Assembly (NCBI RefSeq): GCF_008831285.2
Contig: NC_045150.1
Span: 2,554,001-2,618,000, forward strand
Reading direction: 5' to 3'
DNA length: 64,000 bases
Source: Nymphaea colorata
Lineage: Eukaryota > Streptophyta > Magnoliopsida > Nymphaeales > Nymphaeaceae
The notes below the pieces were generated by a model that was not told where the DNA came from, made no database searches, and saw only the letters and a program-made list of their open reading frames with translations. Shown here piece after piece: positions 1 to 11,353 of this stretch; within the stretch, counting starts at the first letter, position 1; each line of letters starts with the position of its first letter. The position numbers and the translations under genes are program-made.

Positions 1-363
1 ATTTCATGTAAAGACCAATTGTAAGCTAGCAAGACCCAGTTTCAGTTTGAAAAGGAAGTCAGATCTAGCTCCGAACAACCAAACCAAATTCAAGTAGGTG
101 AGTCAAGATGGACTCGGTAAAGCCTTGCCGCCTTGGTCTGGTCTGCTCCAAAACCATCAGCAGCCCCACACAGGAGTGACGCCATTGTTAAGTAAATGCA
201 CAACTATGACCAGTCACATGGTCCATCTCTTATAGGCCTCATATGTAACTCAGTTTTAGGATGAGAGTCCCATCCAACTGCTAGCTCCTCCTCCTCCTTC
301 CTCAAAGCCTTTTTTGGCCACAGAGGAAGACAGAGTTGCAGTTGCAGAGGAGAAGCATCATCC
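1..363. other. 5' flank of the membrane-protein gene
   Basis: No coding feature is recognised here. The stretch next to the start codon at 364 is CT/GA-rich (about 285-360), as is common for plant 5' leaders. I see no convincing TATA box at a fixed distance. Confidence 0.4.
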
Positions 364-1332
364 ATGGACAGGGAACCGGAGCAGCTCCGATTCCTAGGCT
401 TCTTCGGCATCTACAAAGAAGCCCTCAAGATCATCCACTCGCGCAGACGGCTCTTCGGCCTCGTCTCCCTCACCCTCATCCTTCCCCTCTCCGTCATCTT
501 CCTCGCAAACTATGAGATCTCAGCAGCCATATTTGCGAAAATCAATCAGACTGAGGCGACTCCAAACACGGCCCACGACAAACTTAGAGGGGAGTGGGCT
601 CAATTTTGGCTGTTCAAGTTGGGATACCTAATCATCGTAGTAATCTTCTCTCTCCTATCGACCTCAGCCGTCGTGTACATGGTCGCCTGCGTCTACGCAG
701 GCAAGGACATGACGTACAGAAAGATCATGGCGGTCGTCCCGAGAGTCTGGAAGCGATTGATGGTAACCTTCTTCTGGTTGTTCATCATCGGTGTCGGATA
801 CAATCTGACATCGCTATTGGTGATCGCGATGATCATAGTTTTTCTTAAAGGTGTTGCGGAACTTGTACTAGTCATTGTGCTAACAGTGCTGTATCTTGTT
901 GGGCTGGTATATTTGTGTGTGGTTTGGCAATTGGCCGGCGTGATTTCTGTTCTGGAGGAGAAGTGCGGGTGGGCGGCCATGGCGAAAGGCAAGGAACTGA
1001 TCAAGGGGAAGTTATTCGTAGCGAGTGCGATATTCGTCGTGCTTTCCCTGATAGATGCCGGAATCCATGTCGGATTTGTTGCATTGGTTGTTCAACCCTA
1101 CTGGGCCGAGGTCGGGCCGAGGGTGGGGTGTGGGTTCATGTTTCTCTTCCTCCTTTGTGGGATCATATTGCTGGGGCTGGTGACTCAGAGCATCATCTAC
1201 TTTGTGTGCAAGTCCTACCACCATGAGAGCATTGACAAGTCAGGGTTGTCTGATCACCTAGAGCTCTATGGGAAGTATGTGCGCTTGAGCAGGCAAACAG
1301 CGCAGACGGATGATCAACAGTCCCATGTTTGA
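364..1332 (+). CDS. Plant multi-pass membrane protein, uncharacterised family
   Basis: Single-exon frame of 322 residues. The N-terminus (MDREPEQLRFLGFFGIYKEA) is soluble and amphipathic. Hydrophobic segments follow at about residues 28-50, 85-110, 132-160, 162-190, 218-242 and 258-288, giving about six predicted membrane spans, then a polar Ser/Gln-rich tail. The FLGFFGIYKEA start followed by a KIIHSRRRLF-like stretch and 'ALLLPLS'-type first span resembles a plant family of intronless membrane proteins with no known biochemical role (Arabidopsis At4g19950/At1g31130 group, from memory). No catalytic motif or signal peptide is visible. Membrane location is inferred from hydrophobicity only. 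The frame is complete, with the first ATG in good context after a CT-rich leader. There is no operon-like neighbour; the next gene is 3.8 kb away on the other strand. Confidence 0.85.
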   Translation: MDREPEQLRFLGFFGIYKEALKIIHSRRRLFGLVSLTLILPLSVIFLANYEISAAIFAKINQTEATPNTAHDKLRGEWAQFWLFKLGYLIIVVIFSLLSTSAVVYMVACVYAGKDMTYRKIMAVVPRVWKRLMVTFFWLFIIGVGYNLTSLLVIAMIIVFLKGVAELVLVIVLTVLYLVGLVYLCVVWQLAGVISVLEEKCGWAAMAKGKELIKGKLFVASAIFVVLSLIDAGIHVGFVALVVQPYWAEVGPRVGCGFMFLFLLCGIILLGLVTQSIIYFVCKSYHHESIDKSGLSDHLELYGKYVRLSRQTAQTDDQQSHV

Positions 1333-1358
1333 ACCTTCTGTGATATTTTTTTTGCCTT

Positions 1359-1412
1359 GAGATATTGTGAGTTTGAGTTACTTGTGAGATATTGTGAGTT
1401 TGAGTTACTTGT
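1359..1412. repeat. 27-bp tandem duplication just after the stop codon
   Basis: Two near-identical copies beginning GAGATATTGTGAGTTTGAGT, spaced by 27 bp, start 27 bp after the stop codon, so they probably lie in the 3' UTR of the membrane-protein gene. Confidence 0.8.
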
Positions 1413-4400
1413 ACACAATTACATGGTGTAATATTGTCATGAACAATTGAATTATTTACAAGGATAGAAGGTTTCTTTTCCGTGCTAAAATGTGTTTTTT
1501 TGAGGTTTTTCTTTTGATCTTCTATGCAGTTCACCATAAATCCACTTTTTAGTTATGATTCTGGTCACATGTACGCATGTTGTTCCAGCATTTGAAAGAT
1601 AAGAAGATGTTCATTTTTGAACTTTTCTTCCCTTTTTTTTGGTAAAAAAAAGGGTTACGTCTACTAACAAAATACACAGAATAAATGGTGGAACTTTCAT
1701 TTTTGCACTGAAAGAAAATGAAGAACAAAATAATTTAGAGGCTATATTATTTTGTACTTATATATATCCACTATTGTATACATTAATTTTTTTTAAAACC
1801 CAATGACTCGGGACTTGATATGTGATATCTCTGGGAACCTAGTTTGGTCTGGTTCAACTAGGATCATAATTCCTGAATTTGTAAGTGAATCAAGATTGAG
1901 GAAAGGAAGTCTCAGTATCACTAATTCAACCCCATTGTCGACTCATTTATTATCAGATCGTGTCTGATCAGTAGGTCAACTTAATGGTTTCAGCAATTTT
2001 TATTAACTATTGTTTTTTTTTTTTTGAAAGAAAACTATGTGCAACTTACCATTTAAACATAATAAAGATGTAGAATGAATTGATTACTTGTAGCAATAAG
2101 TTAAATTAAACATCAAGTAAAGTCATGACTAAGTCATATTTATTCTTATAATAACAAGAAACCCGATCATTAAGTTACTCTATTTATAAGTGCATACCTC
2201 AACATAACTGAATATCAACTATCAGTATATATAAAAAAAAAAAACGCTCTACAAAAACAGGCATTAACATTAAGATAACATCTACTGCCAAATTTTGAGC
2301 GAGTCAAACAAGTTCTGTTAACATTAAGATAAGTTCTAGGCTGATCAAACAAGTTGACTCGGCGAGCCAAATGAGCTCTTGGCAATTAAAAGAAAAAAAA
2401 AAAGCAACTTATTTTGAGTTTTAAATATTGCATAAGTCTAATTGCACAAAACTTGAGCTAGAAAATATTGCACCTTTGATTTGACTCTATGGATCTCAAT
2501 ACTTCATGAGTGTATTAATGACGCTCACATTTGTCAAACGTTTACAGAAACCGTTCACATTATGTTTCCGTCCACTTGTCTTCAACCAACAAAAGGGGCC
2601 TCCACTTAATATTTTTTTTTCCTGGATCAGATCGTGGATCTACATCCAGATTTGACAATGTCGGGGTCGATCTCATATTACTTATACAAGATTTTATGGA
2701 CCAATCATAAACAGGCAGGGGAGGATCTTGTGGAAAAACTGAATCCAGTTCCTTGTCAGGCACGTTAAGTTGGCTACGAATTGCCCACCGAACATACTAA
2801 ATAAAAAATTGCACCGGTTCAGATTTGGGGTGGAGTCAATCGATCTACATTCCATGTATTTGATCCATATTTGGTGGATCCGGTACCACATGATCTACAA
2901 TCCATGTATTTGATCCATATAATTTGGATCCATTTTTAAGGTAAGATTTATCCATAAGTCTCATTCGTTTACTTTTATATTTCCTGCTAAGGATGTCAAT
3001 AACCTGAGAGATTCAGGGTACCAAATCAAATCTTTGAAGGATGTTTTCAAATACAAGTGTAAAAGCATATAATAGAGACACTAGGAACTTTGTACGAAAT
3101 AGGATAGGAAGATTATTTAGAATTTACATATGGGTACTTAGGTTTTAAGAAAATTGGGAAAAAGGGTGATTAGGAAGAAATTTAGAGACTACAGGAGGCA
3201 TTTCTTTACTTATTTACGAGCAAAAGTAGTTGCAAAATGGAAGTTTATAGAATACTGGGAAGAAAAAAAAAAGAGTAGAATATCTTACTTATAGAGCATT
3301 TGGGTATAAAGCATTTAAGAGAAGAAACTATTCGTTCTGCAAACACTGGTAAATAGTGCAAGACTTCTTTATTCGCTTTGTCCCTGCCTTATTTGTTGTT
3401 CTTTATTCATTCTATCTCTGACGAATCTGCTTTTCTTTATTCACTCTTCTTTTATTCACTCTCGAATTCGCTAATTGGGGCAACAGATAGGGCGAGAAGT
3501 GGTAAGCCACTAAGCCTATAAAGTCTTTCAATGGAATGACATGGATAAAAAACTGATTGACCATTGGGGGAACCATGGTCTCATCTGTTCAAATGTAGTC
3601 GAAGATGTTTGCATCTTAGATAAATTGTATGTCATCACCATGATCATCAAATGCAAAAGAATAGTAGTAAGAAGGCTCAAATGCTAGTATTGAAGGAGTT
3701 TTGTCTCTAAAAGCATGCTATGGTGTAGATGATGCAGAATTTAACATTCTTAGGTGGGGGAAACCATGCTTTCCACCAGCCCGGTGTCATCCATTCCAAC
3801 AACAAAGGATGGATTAGATGCCTCAAGTCTATTATTGAAGGTGGAAGGAACTGACTTAAAAGATGGAGCTTTTTAGCTGACCACAACTGCCACGAAAAGG
3901 CTCAAAGATGATACAATTCCTTTTAACAACGGTTCTTTGGACTCCACAAGCTGATCCTCTTATATGCTCAAGTCTGTTTTCAGGTAAAGGCTGTTTCAGG
4001 CCTCTTCTTGGCTTTGCCTGGTTTTTTTATTACTTGTGAGAGGTTGTTGCGTTAGCAACTCTTTTTTTTTTTTTTCTTTCTACTTACCAGATAGATACAT
4101 GACATCCTTGTCACTCTTGGTTTTTGTACATTTTTTTTGTCGTGTACATATGATTTTTTCTTTATAAATGGTGGGGAGCCTACCTTCCAGAACCCATCAT
4201 TGGAACTAGTCTCCATTTCAAAGCTCTGGTAGCATCAACTTTCTGTGCCAAGATTTGCCAAGGAAAACTGGATATGCCAAGATACTTTGGTGTTTGGAAC
4301 TTTGGATCTTATCTACTATGCTATGCAAAGGTTATGAAGCCACTTAGCTCAACGTTAGACATTGAAGAACCGCTGTTTGCGGACTTTCTAAGATCAGATC

Positions 4401-5126
4401 GGTCAAAGCAGTCGCAACTGTCAAGGATGCATTAAAGGAACGAGAAAAGTGTATCGTGTCATGAGAAAAAACCCTATGCAAGATTCTCCCAGCCCTCTTT
4501 TTACGTACCAGTGCCAGTTTGAATTGAATCGGCCCTAGTTGATATTGCTTCCTCTTCCCACATTACCTGTACCCAAACCTTCTAATCAACTGAAAGGAGG
4601 ATCAAAACACATGAACCAAAATTTTTAGCACGGGTTCCGTCTGGCCAACATCTGTGTGGACGTAACTCTCTCCAGGATCATGCCAGGCAACACAGGCAAT
4701 TGGTGCAGTGGATGGGAAGCCATCTTCCCAAGGATATATTCAACATAGGTCCACACCAGGAGGATTACCTGTGGGTGTTCTTTAAGACCTAGGGCACCCA
4801 TTTGGGTTGACCATTATAGGAGGAGCCAAATTGAGTAAATCCTGTTTCTGTACAAATATTCCCATATTAAAATGAAATGAAGAAAAAAGACAGCCACTGG
4901 TCGTCTTACCTTCCTGTTTGAAGGCCCAACCTGTCCACATAAGTTCTGTAGAGATGGAACCACTGAAAGAGAAAATCGAAAGTAACAAGAATGAAATATA
5001 ACACGCAGACAATCACTGAAGAGTGCAGAAATGAGCTAAACATGGAATGAATCAAAAGACAATATCCATAAATCAAATATACAACAACGCAGGAACATGA
5101 ACAGTGAATAAATATGATCAGGGAAT
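1413..5126. other. Intergenic, AT-rich, no gene recognised
   Basis: Frames here are short and have no family resemblance. The stretch holds homopolymer A/T runs and a short direct repeat at 2842-2941. It may include 3' UTR exons of the RABC-like gene on the minus strand: a well-formed exon-like block lies near 4912-4964, with a CTCTTTCAG acceptor and a GTAAGAC donor on that strand. Confidence 0.35.
2842..2941. repeat. 50-bp imperfect direct repeat
   Basis: Two adjacent copies of a block beginning GATCTACA and containing TCCATGTATTTGATCCATAT, spaced by 50 bp. The sequence around it (2560-2960) is rich in 'ggatcc/gatcca' words, so it may be part of a short non-autonomous element whose ends I could not pair. 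Confidence 0.65.
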
Positions 5127-7883
5127 TTACACTGCTACCAACATCAGCATGAAGCCATCAATAGGAAGACCACTAGTAGAAGGGTACACTTTGCAACAGC
5201 AGCCACTCGTGGCAGCCTCTGGTTGAGGTTTCTGCTTGAAAATATTCCGTTTTACAACAGAGGGGCCTTCTGCTAAGAGGCTTGGCGTGTCTAAGATCTG
5301 CAACAAAAATAGTTTATTAGAAATCAAAACTGAAGTTAACAAGAGAACTCAAGTTTGTGGGTTCATCCACTTTGAACTCCTTTTCCTTCTGTTATTGGTC
5401 CAAGCCAGAAAGCACATCAAAAAGTTTCAAAAGGACTAACAGAAACTAAACTTCAAAAAGAAGAACATTTGACAGGAATACGTCTGCTACGCATATTAAT
5501 TCAGTAGTTCACTGTCATACAGTTATCTTCCAAGGGCCCGTACACTGGGGCAGTCCTACTGCTGCTGCAAGCTTTGGTATTGCTCTGCTTGCAAGGCATG
5601 CAGAGGCATCGGTAGAGAACAATATGTGTCTGTGCGTGAGAGAGAGAGAGAGAGAGAGAGAGAGCACAATCATCTTATATTAAAAAGAAGACTACACAAT
5701 GGGTGTTTGGAGGCTTTTAGGGCCACACTTATGGCACAACCAATATGGCCCTTCAGGCACTTGGACTGAACAAAAAAGAGCATAATATTCCACGAAGACT
5801 GGACAAGACCAAGCGCACATTAACTCAAGATTATGAATTAGATGCCAATGAACATGCGAATGTCAAATTTAATATCCATGTGAATTAAATCAATCATGAA
5901 CTAGTGAAGAAGAGAAACAACTCCACATTGGGCTTATTCATGCCATAAACTACCTAAGATAAAAATTTGGTTTATCCACCATGTCTAAGTTCTATTTGCA
6001 GGCCAAGGTGTAACTAATTTAGCAACATAACAGACTAGTGAATAACACCCCCCATGAATTACCATTTCCAGTACATAAGAATGAGTAGTCTAACTAAAAG
6101 TTGAAAAAAGGATGAAAATTTTAAAAAATCCTATAAACTTGATTCATAGGAATCACGTTAAATTTGATTCTACCGTTACTACCTTGTCAACTTTGTTTCC
6201 AACAAGCATTTTGATGCAATCTTGATTAGTAGAATATAGATCAATTTCCTTGGCCCATACATCTGAAAGGCTCGTTAATGTTTCACGTCTTGTCACATCA
6301 TACACTGCACGAATATCAGAGAGAACCGGTTATCATCAGTACCAAATCAAGATAAAAAGGAAATCTATTAATACTTGTCAAGAGTGAAGTGTGGTACATG
6401 TATTAAAACTCACAATTAAACAGTCCATCAATTATTTGACTCACAAAAGCTACATGTACAGCATCATAGATGAACCAGAAGCAATTCAACATGGAAAGCT
6501 GATCGCCAAAAGGTTTTACCTTTCATTATTTTCACAATTGGAAACCAAAAAATTCATTGCCTTAGGTACATCCTAATGATTAACCACTTCCATAATTAAG
6601 AGTTCACTTATTATAAGCATCAAATACTTGTGCGAGAGAAAATCTTAGTGAAGTTAGTTGGCATCTATCACCTACCATGTAGATGCACCAAATCTAAAGT
6701 ACACAAAAACTTTCCCTTAAGCTACTTATCCCTTGTCTGAAACTACCGTGCTTTATTCAGAGAAGGCGTGTTTGGATGTAGGGCAAGTGGGCAACATGTA
6801 CCACATGGTGCATAAGGGTAACATTTCCAAATGCACCCAGACAATATCCAGAAAGAGAGTTAAAAATTGAACCAAAAGGAGTCGCATTTTTTTTTTTTTT
6901 GCCCTGCCTCTCCTTTGGCAATCAAGTTTTTTCAACTCCTTTGTGCATTTCAACCTTATTTTCAATGGATTTTATCCACCCTCCAATTCAAACAAGGTGA
7001 AATTTTCTCTGTTTTGAAAATAATTTCTCTTCCAAAGTGAACCTAGTGGAATGTTTGCTGCTTTTTGTTTCAATTTGCATCAAGTCTCAGTTTTAAAACC
7101 CATGAAAAGGCTAATGCAAATAGCAAAAAATGATTAAACTTACCCATTATTATTCCTTGAGCTCCTCTATAATGTGAACTGGTGAATGTTCTGAATCTCT
7201 CTTGTCCAGCTGCAATAGCAACATGAATCAATTGGTAAAGCAATAAATTGTTCCAGTTAAGTTCAAGGTGCTACGGTAATTGTAATAAAAACGGGCGAAA
7301 GAACAGCGTAACAGAAGCAGGCATTGGATGGAGATTATCACTTCTACAGATAATAATATTCCTTCAGGAATTTGGTGCTTGTTAACAACAAATAACCATA
7401 TAACACAACCAACTCAATCTTTTCCCACCAACATTCACCAGCTTGACCTTAATGTCGACACCTAGAGATGCAGCATGGTTCCAATCACAAAGACGAAGGA
7501 AAACTGAGAAGAAAGAAAAACAAAGATACCAAAACATAAGGTAGTTTTATTGGTGCTAGCGTTGCAGATAAGGAAAACTCCTCAGGGTTTTGTCCTTAAT
7601 AAAGTTTGGTGGCATCAGTTGCAGTAAAGACAGAAACAAGAACAAAGCATAAAAGATGCAAATGAGCATCTATCTAACATAGCTTTCCACAAGGAAAATA
7701 GAAAAGCAACACAAGGCTCAAAACAGATCAAAACTTGAAGCCTTAACCTATTGTTGGTGAAAGATCTTCAAAAGTATTTGAAGTAAAGCTCAATAGAAGA
7801 CTGCTCTTTCCAACGCCTGAATCGCCGATAAGTAGCAACTTGAAGGAATAATCAAACTCTGGCGGCGTTGGAGATGCATCCAT
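5127..7883 (-). pseudogene. RABC/Rab18-type small GTPase, decayed: G5 exon absent, G3 motif damaged
   Basis: Exons on the minus strand: 7883-7748, 7461-7405 (donor uncertain), 7209-7144, 6304-6183, 5297-5127. Exon 1 reads [18 protein letters not shown] and carries the P-loop GDSGVGKSS and the effector segment LSPTIG. Exon 3 gives GQERFRT and YRGAQGIIM; exon 4 gives YDVTRRET and the G4 box GNKVDK; exon 5 gives ILDTPSLLAEG and KQKPQPEAATSGCCC. RABC proteins are normally about 210 residues, regulate membrane traffic and lipid-droplet/peroxisome-linked functions, and are prenylated on C-terminal cysteines. Three oddities: the usual exon between GNKVDK and ILDTPSLL (about 43 residues, with the ECSAK box) is not found in 5298-6182, although the flanking phases (0/0) still join; exon 2 lacks the usual LxIWDTA end, leaving at best RLSWLS before GQERF; and the frame runs 17 residues past the cysteines. 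It could instead be a misassembled functional gene. Confidence 0.7.
5638..5664. repeat. (GA)n microsatellite
   Basis: About 13 GA units in the last intron region of the RABC-like gene, close to where the missing G5 exon would be expected. Confidence 0.9.
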
Positions 7884-8640
7884 CAAGTCTAGCTCTTACC
7901 AATCCCACGGTAATGCTGATCTTACCTACACATTCACATTGTGAACCGCCAAGGAGAGAAACCGGTCACCGCAATACGATGCAGAGTAATTTAGCATACA
8001 GCCAGAACGAAGAATTGTGTTTAATTAATAACTTTGCACTGTGTGCGAATAAACTGAAGTTCTTCATGGAAAAATTAAAATACTATATCATTCAAAGAAA
8101 TCCTTATAGCCCAAAACTTCTAACATACTGAATGGTTACAAGCAAACTAACTGAGAGCACATTCTCACATATGTAAACGAAGTTGCCATTATTGAAATCA
8201 GATAGCCTTCAGTTTACCAATTAAAAGAAAGTCTTCGCATATATATGTATCACGGTAACAAAAAAAGCCACGAAAAAAATTCCCAACTGAGACCAAATCG
8301 ATCAGAGAAGAGAGAAAATGTAAGAGGGATAAAAAATCTTTGGTCTTCAGACTACAGTTGCCGGAGGAACAGAGCCAACAACAATAACTACCCCTTTAAT
8401 AATCTACAAAACCCGCTCTAATGGACCCTAGACCAGCCGCCAAAGTCCCACCAATTCATGAATGGACACCACCAAGAGAAGAATACACTGCGACAACGGG
8501 AGGAGGCAAACAAACAAAACCAGAATATATCACGTAAAAAAAGATGTGAAAGAGCACGAATTCCACATACCTCTCTAGAAGGACGAAAACAAGTGAGGAA
8601 GGAGAGGTGGAAGATCAAGAATGCTGAGAAATTGTCTTGA
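7884..8640 (-). other. Probable 5' leader and leader intron of the RABC-like gene
   Basis: On the minus strand a good donor (AGAGAG followed by GTATGT) lies near 8574-8568, and purine-rich leader-like sequence lies to its right (8574-8640). This suggests a non-coding first exon spliced to the exon holding the ATG at 7883. The acceptor is not certain. Confidence 0.3.
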
Positions 8641-9874
8641 TGGTATTGAAACGTGTTGATCTATGTTGAGGGTTGTCATGCGAGACTAATGTGGACATTT
8701 TTTGTATAGTAAAAGAAGATTTGCACATACAAGACCCAACTTGGAAGCACTGTATTGAATAAAATCCAAAAAGAAAAATGATATGCAATTATTAACAAGA
8801 CATTTAATTTTCATAAGTAGTATAGTAAAAATGAAACAACGTCTGGCCAGAACTCTTAGACCATGCGATGATGTACCATACATTTCTCTTATAAGACACT
8901 TGCAACTCAAGAAAGGTGAAAAAGAACAAAGTGAAATACTTGCAGTCAAAGGAATGTGAAAAAGAAGAAAATAGAATCTAAAATAGAAACAGAACAAAAA
9001 GGAACCTAAAATTTGTCAAAAAATGAGACTATGAGTAGTGATCTTACAAATCCTTTTGCTGGAAAAGTGGAAATTGACAAACAAGAGGATTTATGGATGA
9101 ATTTATAAATTCAGAAGTTCAACAAGCAACAATCAGTAGTTTTTTTTTTTAAAAAAAAAAAGAAGAAAAAAAAACAGTTTTTTTCCTACTAGAGGTTTTA
9201 TGTTAATGTTTTGTGATCTTTTGGCTTATACATTAGGCCTATGTAAAACTTTTGCAAATTATAGTCGAAGATTTGAGCAACAAAGTTATCATGTAATGAA
9301 AATAAAGTTCATAGATCATGTTGAAGGACTAGAAGAAAGCACGAAAAAATTTGGCTCTACGATAATGGTAGTTGCTTGGACTTTTAATGGTACAATAAGG
9401 ACGGTAATTAACTTTCTTAAAAAACATTCCGGCACAGTTTTCTTACTGTCTTGTGATATTAATGAAGTAAAATAGACATTTAATGATTTGGTACATGGAA
9501 GCAAATAAAGAACTTAAAAAAAACAAAATGTAGCTCAAGTAGTATATATATATATATATAGAAAAAGAGAGAGAGAGATAAATTGGTAAAAAGTACACTT
9601 AGGTCAGGGATAACACCCAGACCCATTGATTTTTTGTTAAAAAATTATTTGAAATACAATATAAACATCTTAATATGTTTCTAAATACTATTTTGGTATA
9701 AAACATGCTTTGATTCAAGTTGTTTTAATGAAAAAAGTTGATTTTTTTTATTATCATGTCATGGGATCCGTTCATTTTTTTTGTTATAAGAAAACTACTA
9801 AAGTTTAACAGATGAACAACTTTATGTTTTGCATCAACCCACTCTTAAAATCATCTCAATAAGGTTAGATTGCA

Positions 9875-9931
<57 letters not shown>

Positions 9932-11353
9932 CACCCCCAAAATTTTCCAAAGACTGTATTCCATTTATTTGAACAAGATTTCAATTATTTCAACTTTTTT
10001 TACAATGATTTGGATCTAATTTCGGACCCTTGGCCCAAGTTCACCCTAAAACAGACTTCTAGATCCATATCCAAATTTGAATCTGGACTCTAGTGACAGA
10101 CTTCTATATCCATATCCAAATCAAATTATCGATCCTAGATCCAAAACAAACCTTTAGATCTATGTACAAATTCAAATCTCGATCCTAGATCCAAAACAAA
10201 CCTTTAGACCCATATCTAATCCAAATGCAAGGTTTAAATTTAAAAACCAACTTTAAATCTATATCTTAGATCCAAAATTCACACCTGGATCCATAATACG
10301 AAGCTAAAGTCTGTAATTGAACCCAACAAGCGAAATCAAGTTCAAATTAGGAAGATAGATCCATAAAGCCGCTTTTGGATCCAAATTAGATCCAAAACCA
10401 ATGTTGGATCCAAATCAAGAACTTCAAATCAAAATAACAATTTGCAACCCTATTTAGCACTGCATGGACACATGCAAACCCCTCTTTTTTTGTTTTCATC
10501 TCAACCTTGGGCCAAAATTTTAAATATATGTTTTAAAACCAAAACGCCCATCTAACCCTTGATCCGAGCCTTGGGCAATCAACCGAAACACTCTCGCGAT
10601 CAACCAAGCTTGGGACAACCCAAAACGAGCTCGGAACAACCCAAAAAGTAGCCGGATCCATTTTTTATAAAGAGATCATTTTACCCTTCAAAATATACAT
10701 TTTACAATAAATTTTAAATTAATTTTAGTTGGGACCCTCTTGGGAGGCAAAAGCCACCCTTAGTGGCTCATTTTTTAACCAATAGGGGGGCATTTTGCCC
10801 CCATCAGCATGCCCTCGCTAAGGACGTGCTGGCCTGGTGCGCCGAGACAGGTCTGCACCTTTCGGTTTTTTTCCTTTCCTTTCTTTTCCTTTTCATTTAT
10901 TAAAATCATTTTTTTCCCTTAAATCCAAAGATAACCTCCCTGAAAACAGCACAAGAAGAAACTGAAAAAGATCTGCAATTTTTTTTTCTGCCATCTTTTA
11001 TGAATGGCTGACTGGATCGGCATCGACCAACAACAGCAACACAGGCATGATCAGGTCTTCTTAAATAGGAAAACCTGTCAACCTTCGCATTTTTCACAAA
11101 CCAGCTGTCATAAAAAAACATAATTCATAAAAACCTCGTTCTCTGTAATCCAGATGGACCTGATTTCACACTCCAATACCAAAAAATCTAGAAAAAAAAT
11201 CGAGTTTTTTGTGTCCACCCAGACGGCCCCCAGTATTTCCTTTCGGGAGGAGAGAGACGTGGCACCTGTTGGTCGCAAAAGCGAAATTTTCTTTCCAATG
11301 GTGTAATTTCGAAATGTATAATGTCAGAGAGAGAGAGGATTCTCCACTGACGA
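8641..11353. other. Intergenic and promoter region of the TPR-like gene
   Basis: AT-rich, with long A/T runs around 9140-9180 and an (AT)n tract. From 10020 to 10450 there are repeated 'agatccatatccaaat'-like words, loosely periodic but too diverged to define a unit. No gene or conserved domain is recognised. Confidence 0.4.
9879..9929. repeat. (AT)n microsatellite
   Basis: Uninterrupted AT dinucleotides for about 50 bp. Confidence 0.95.
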
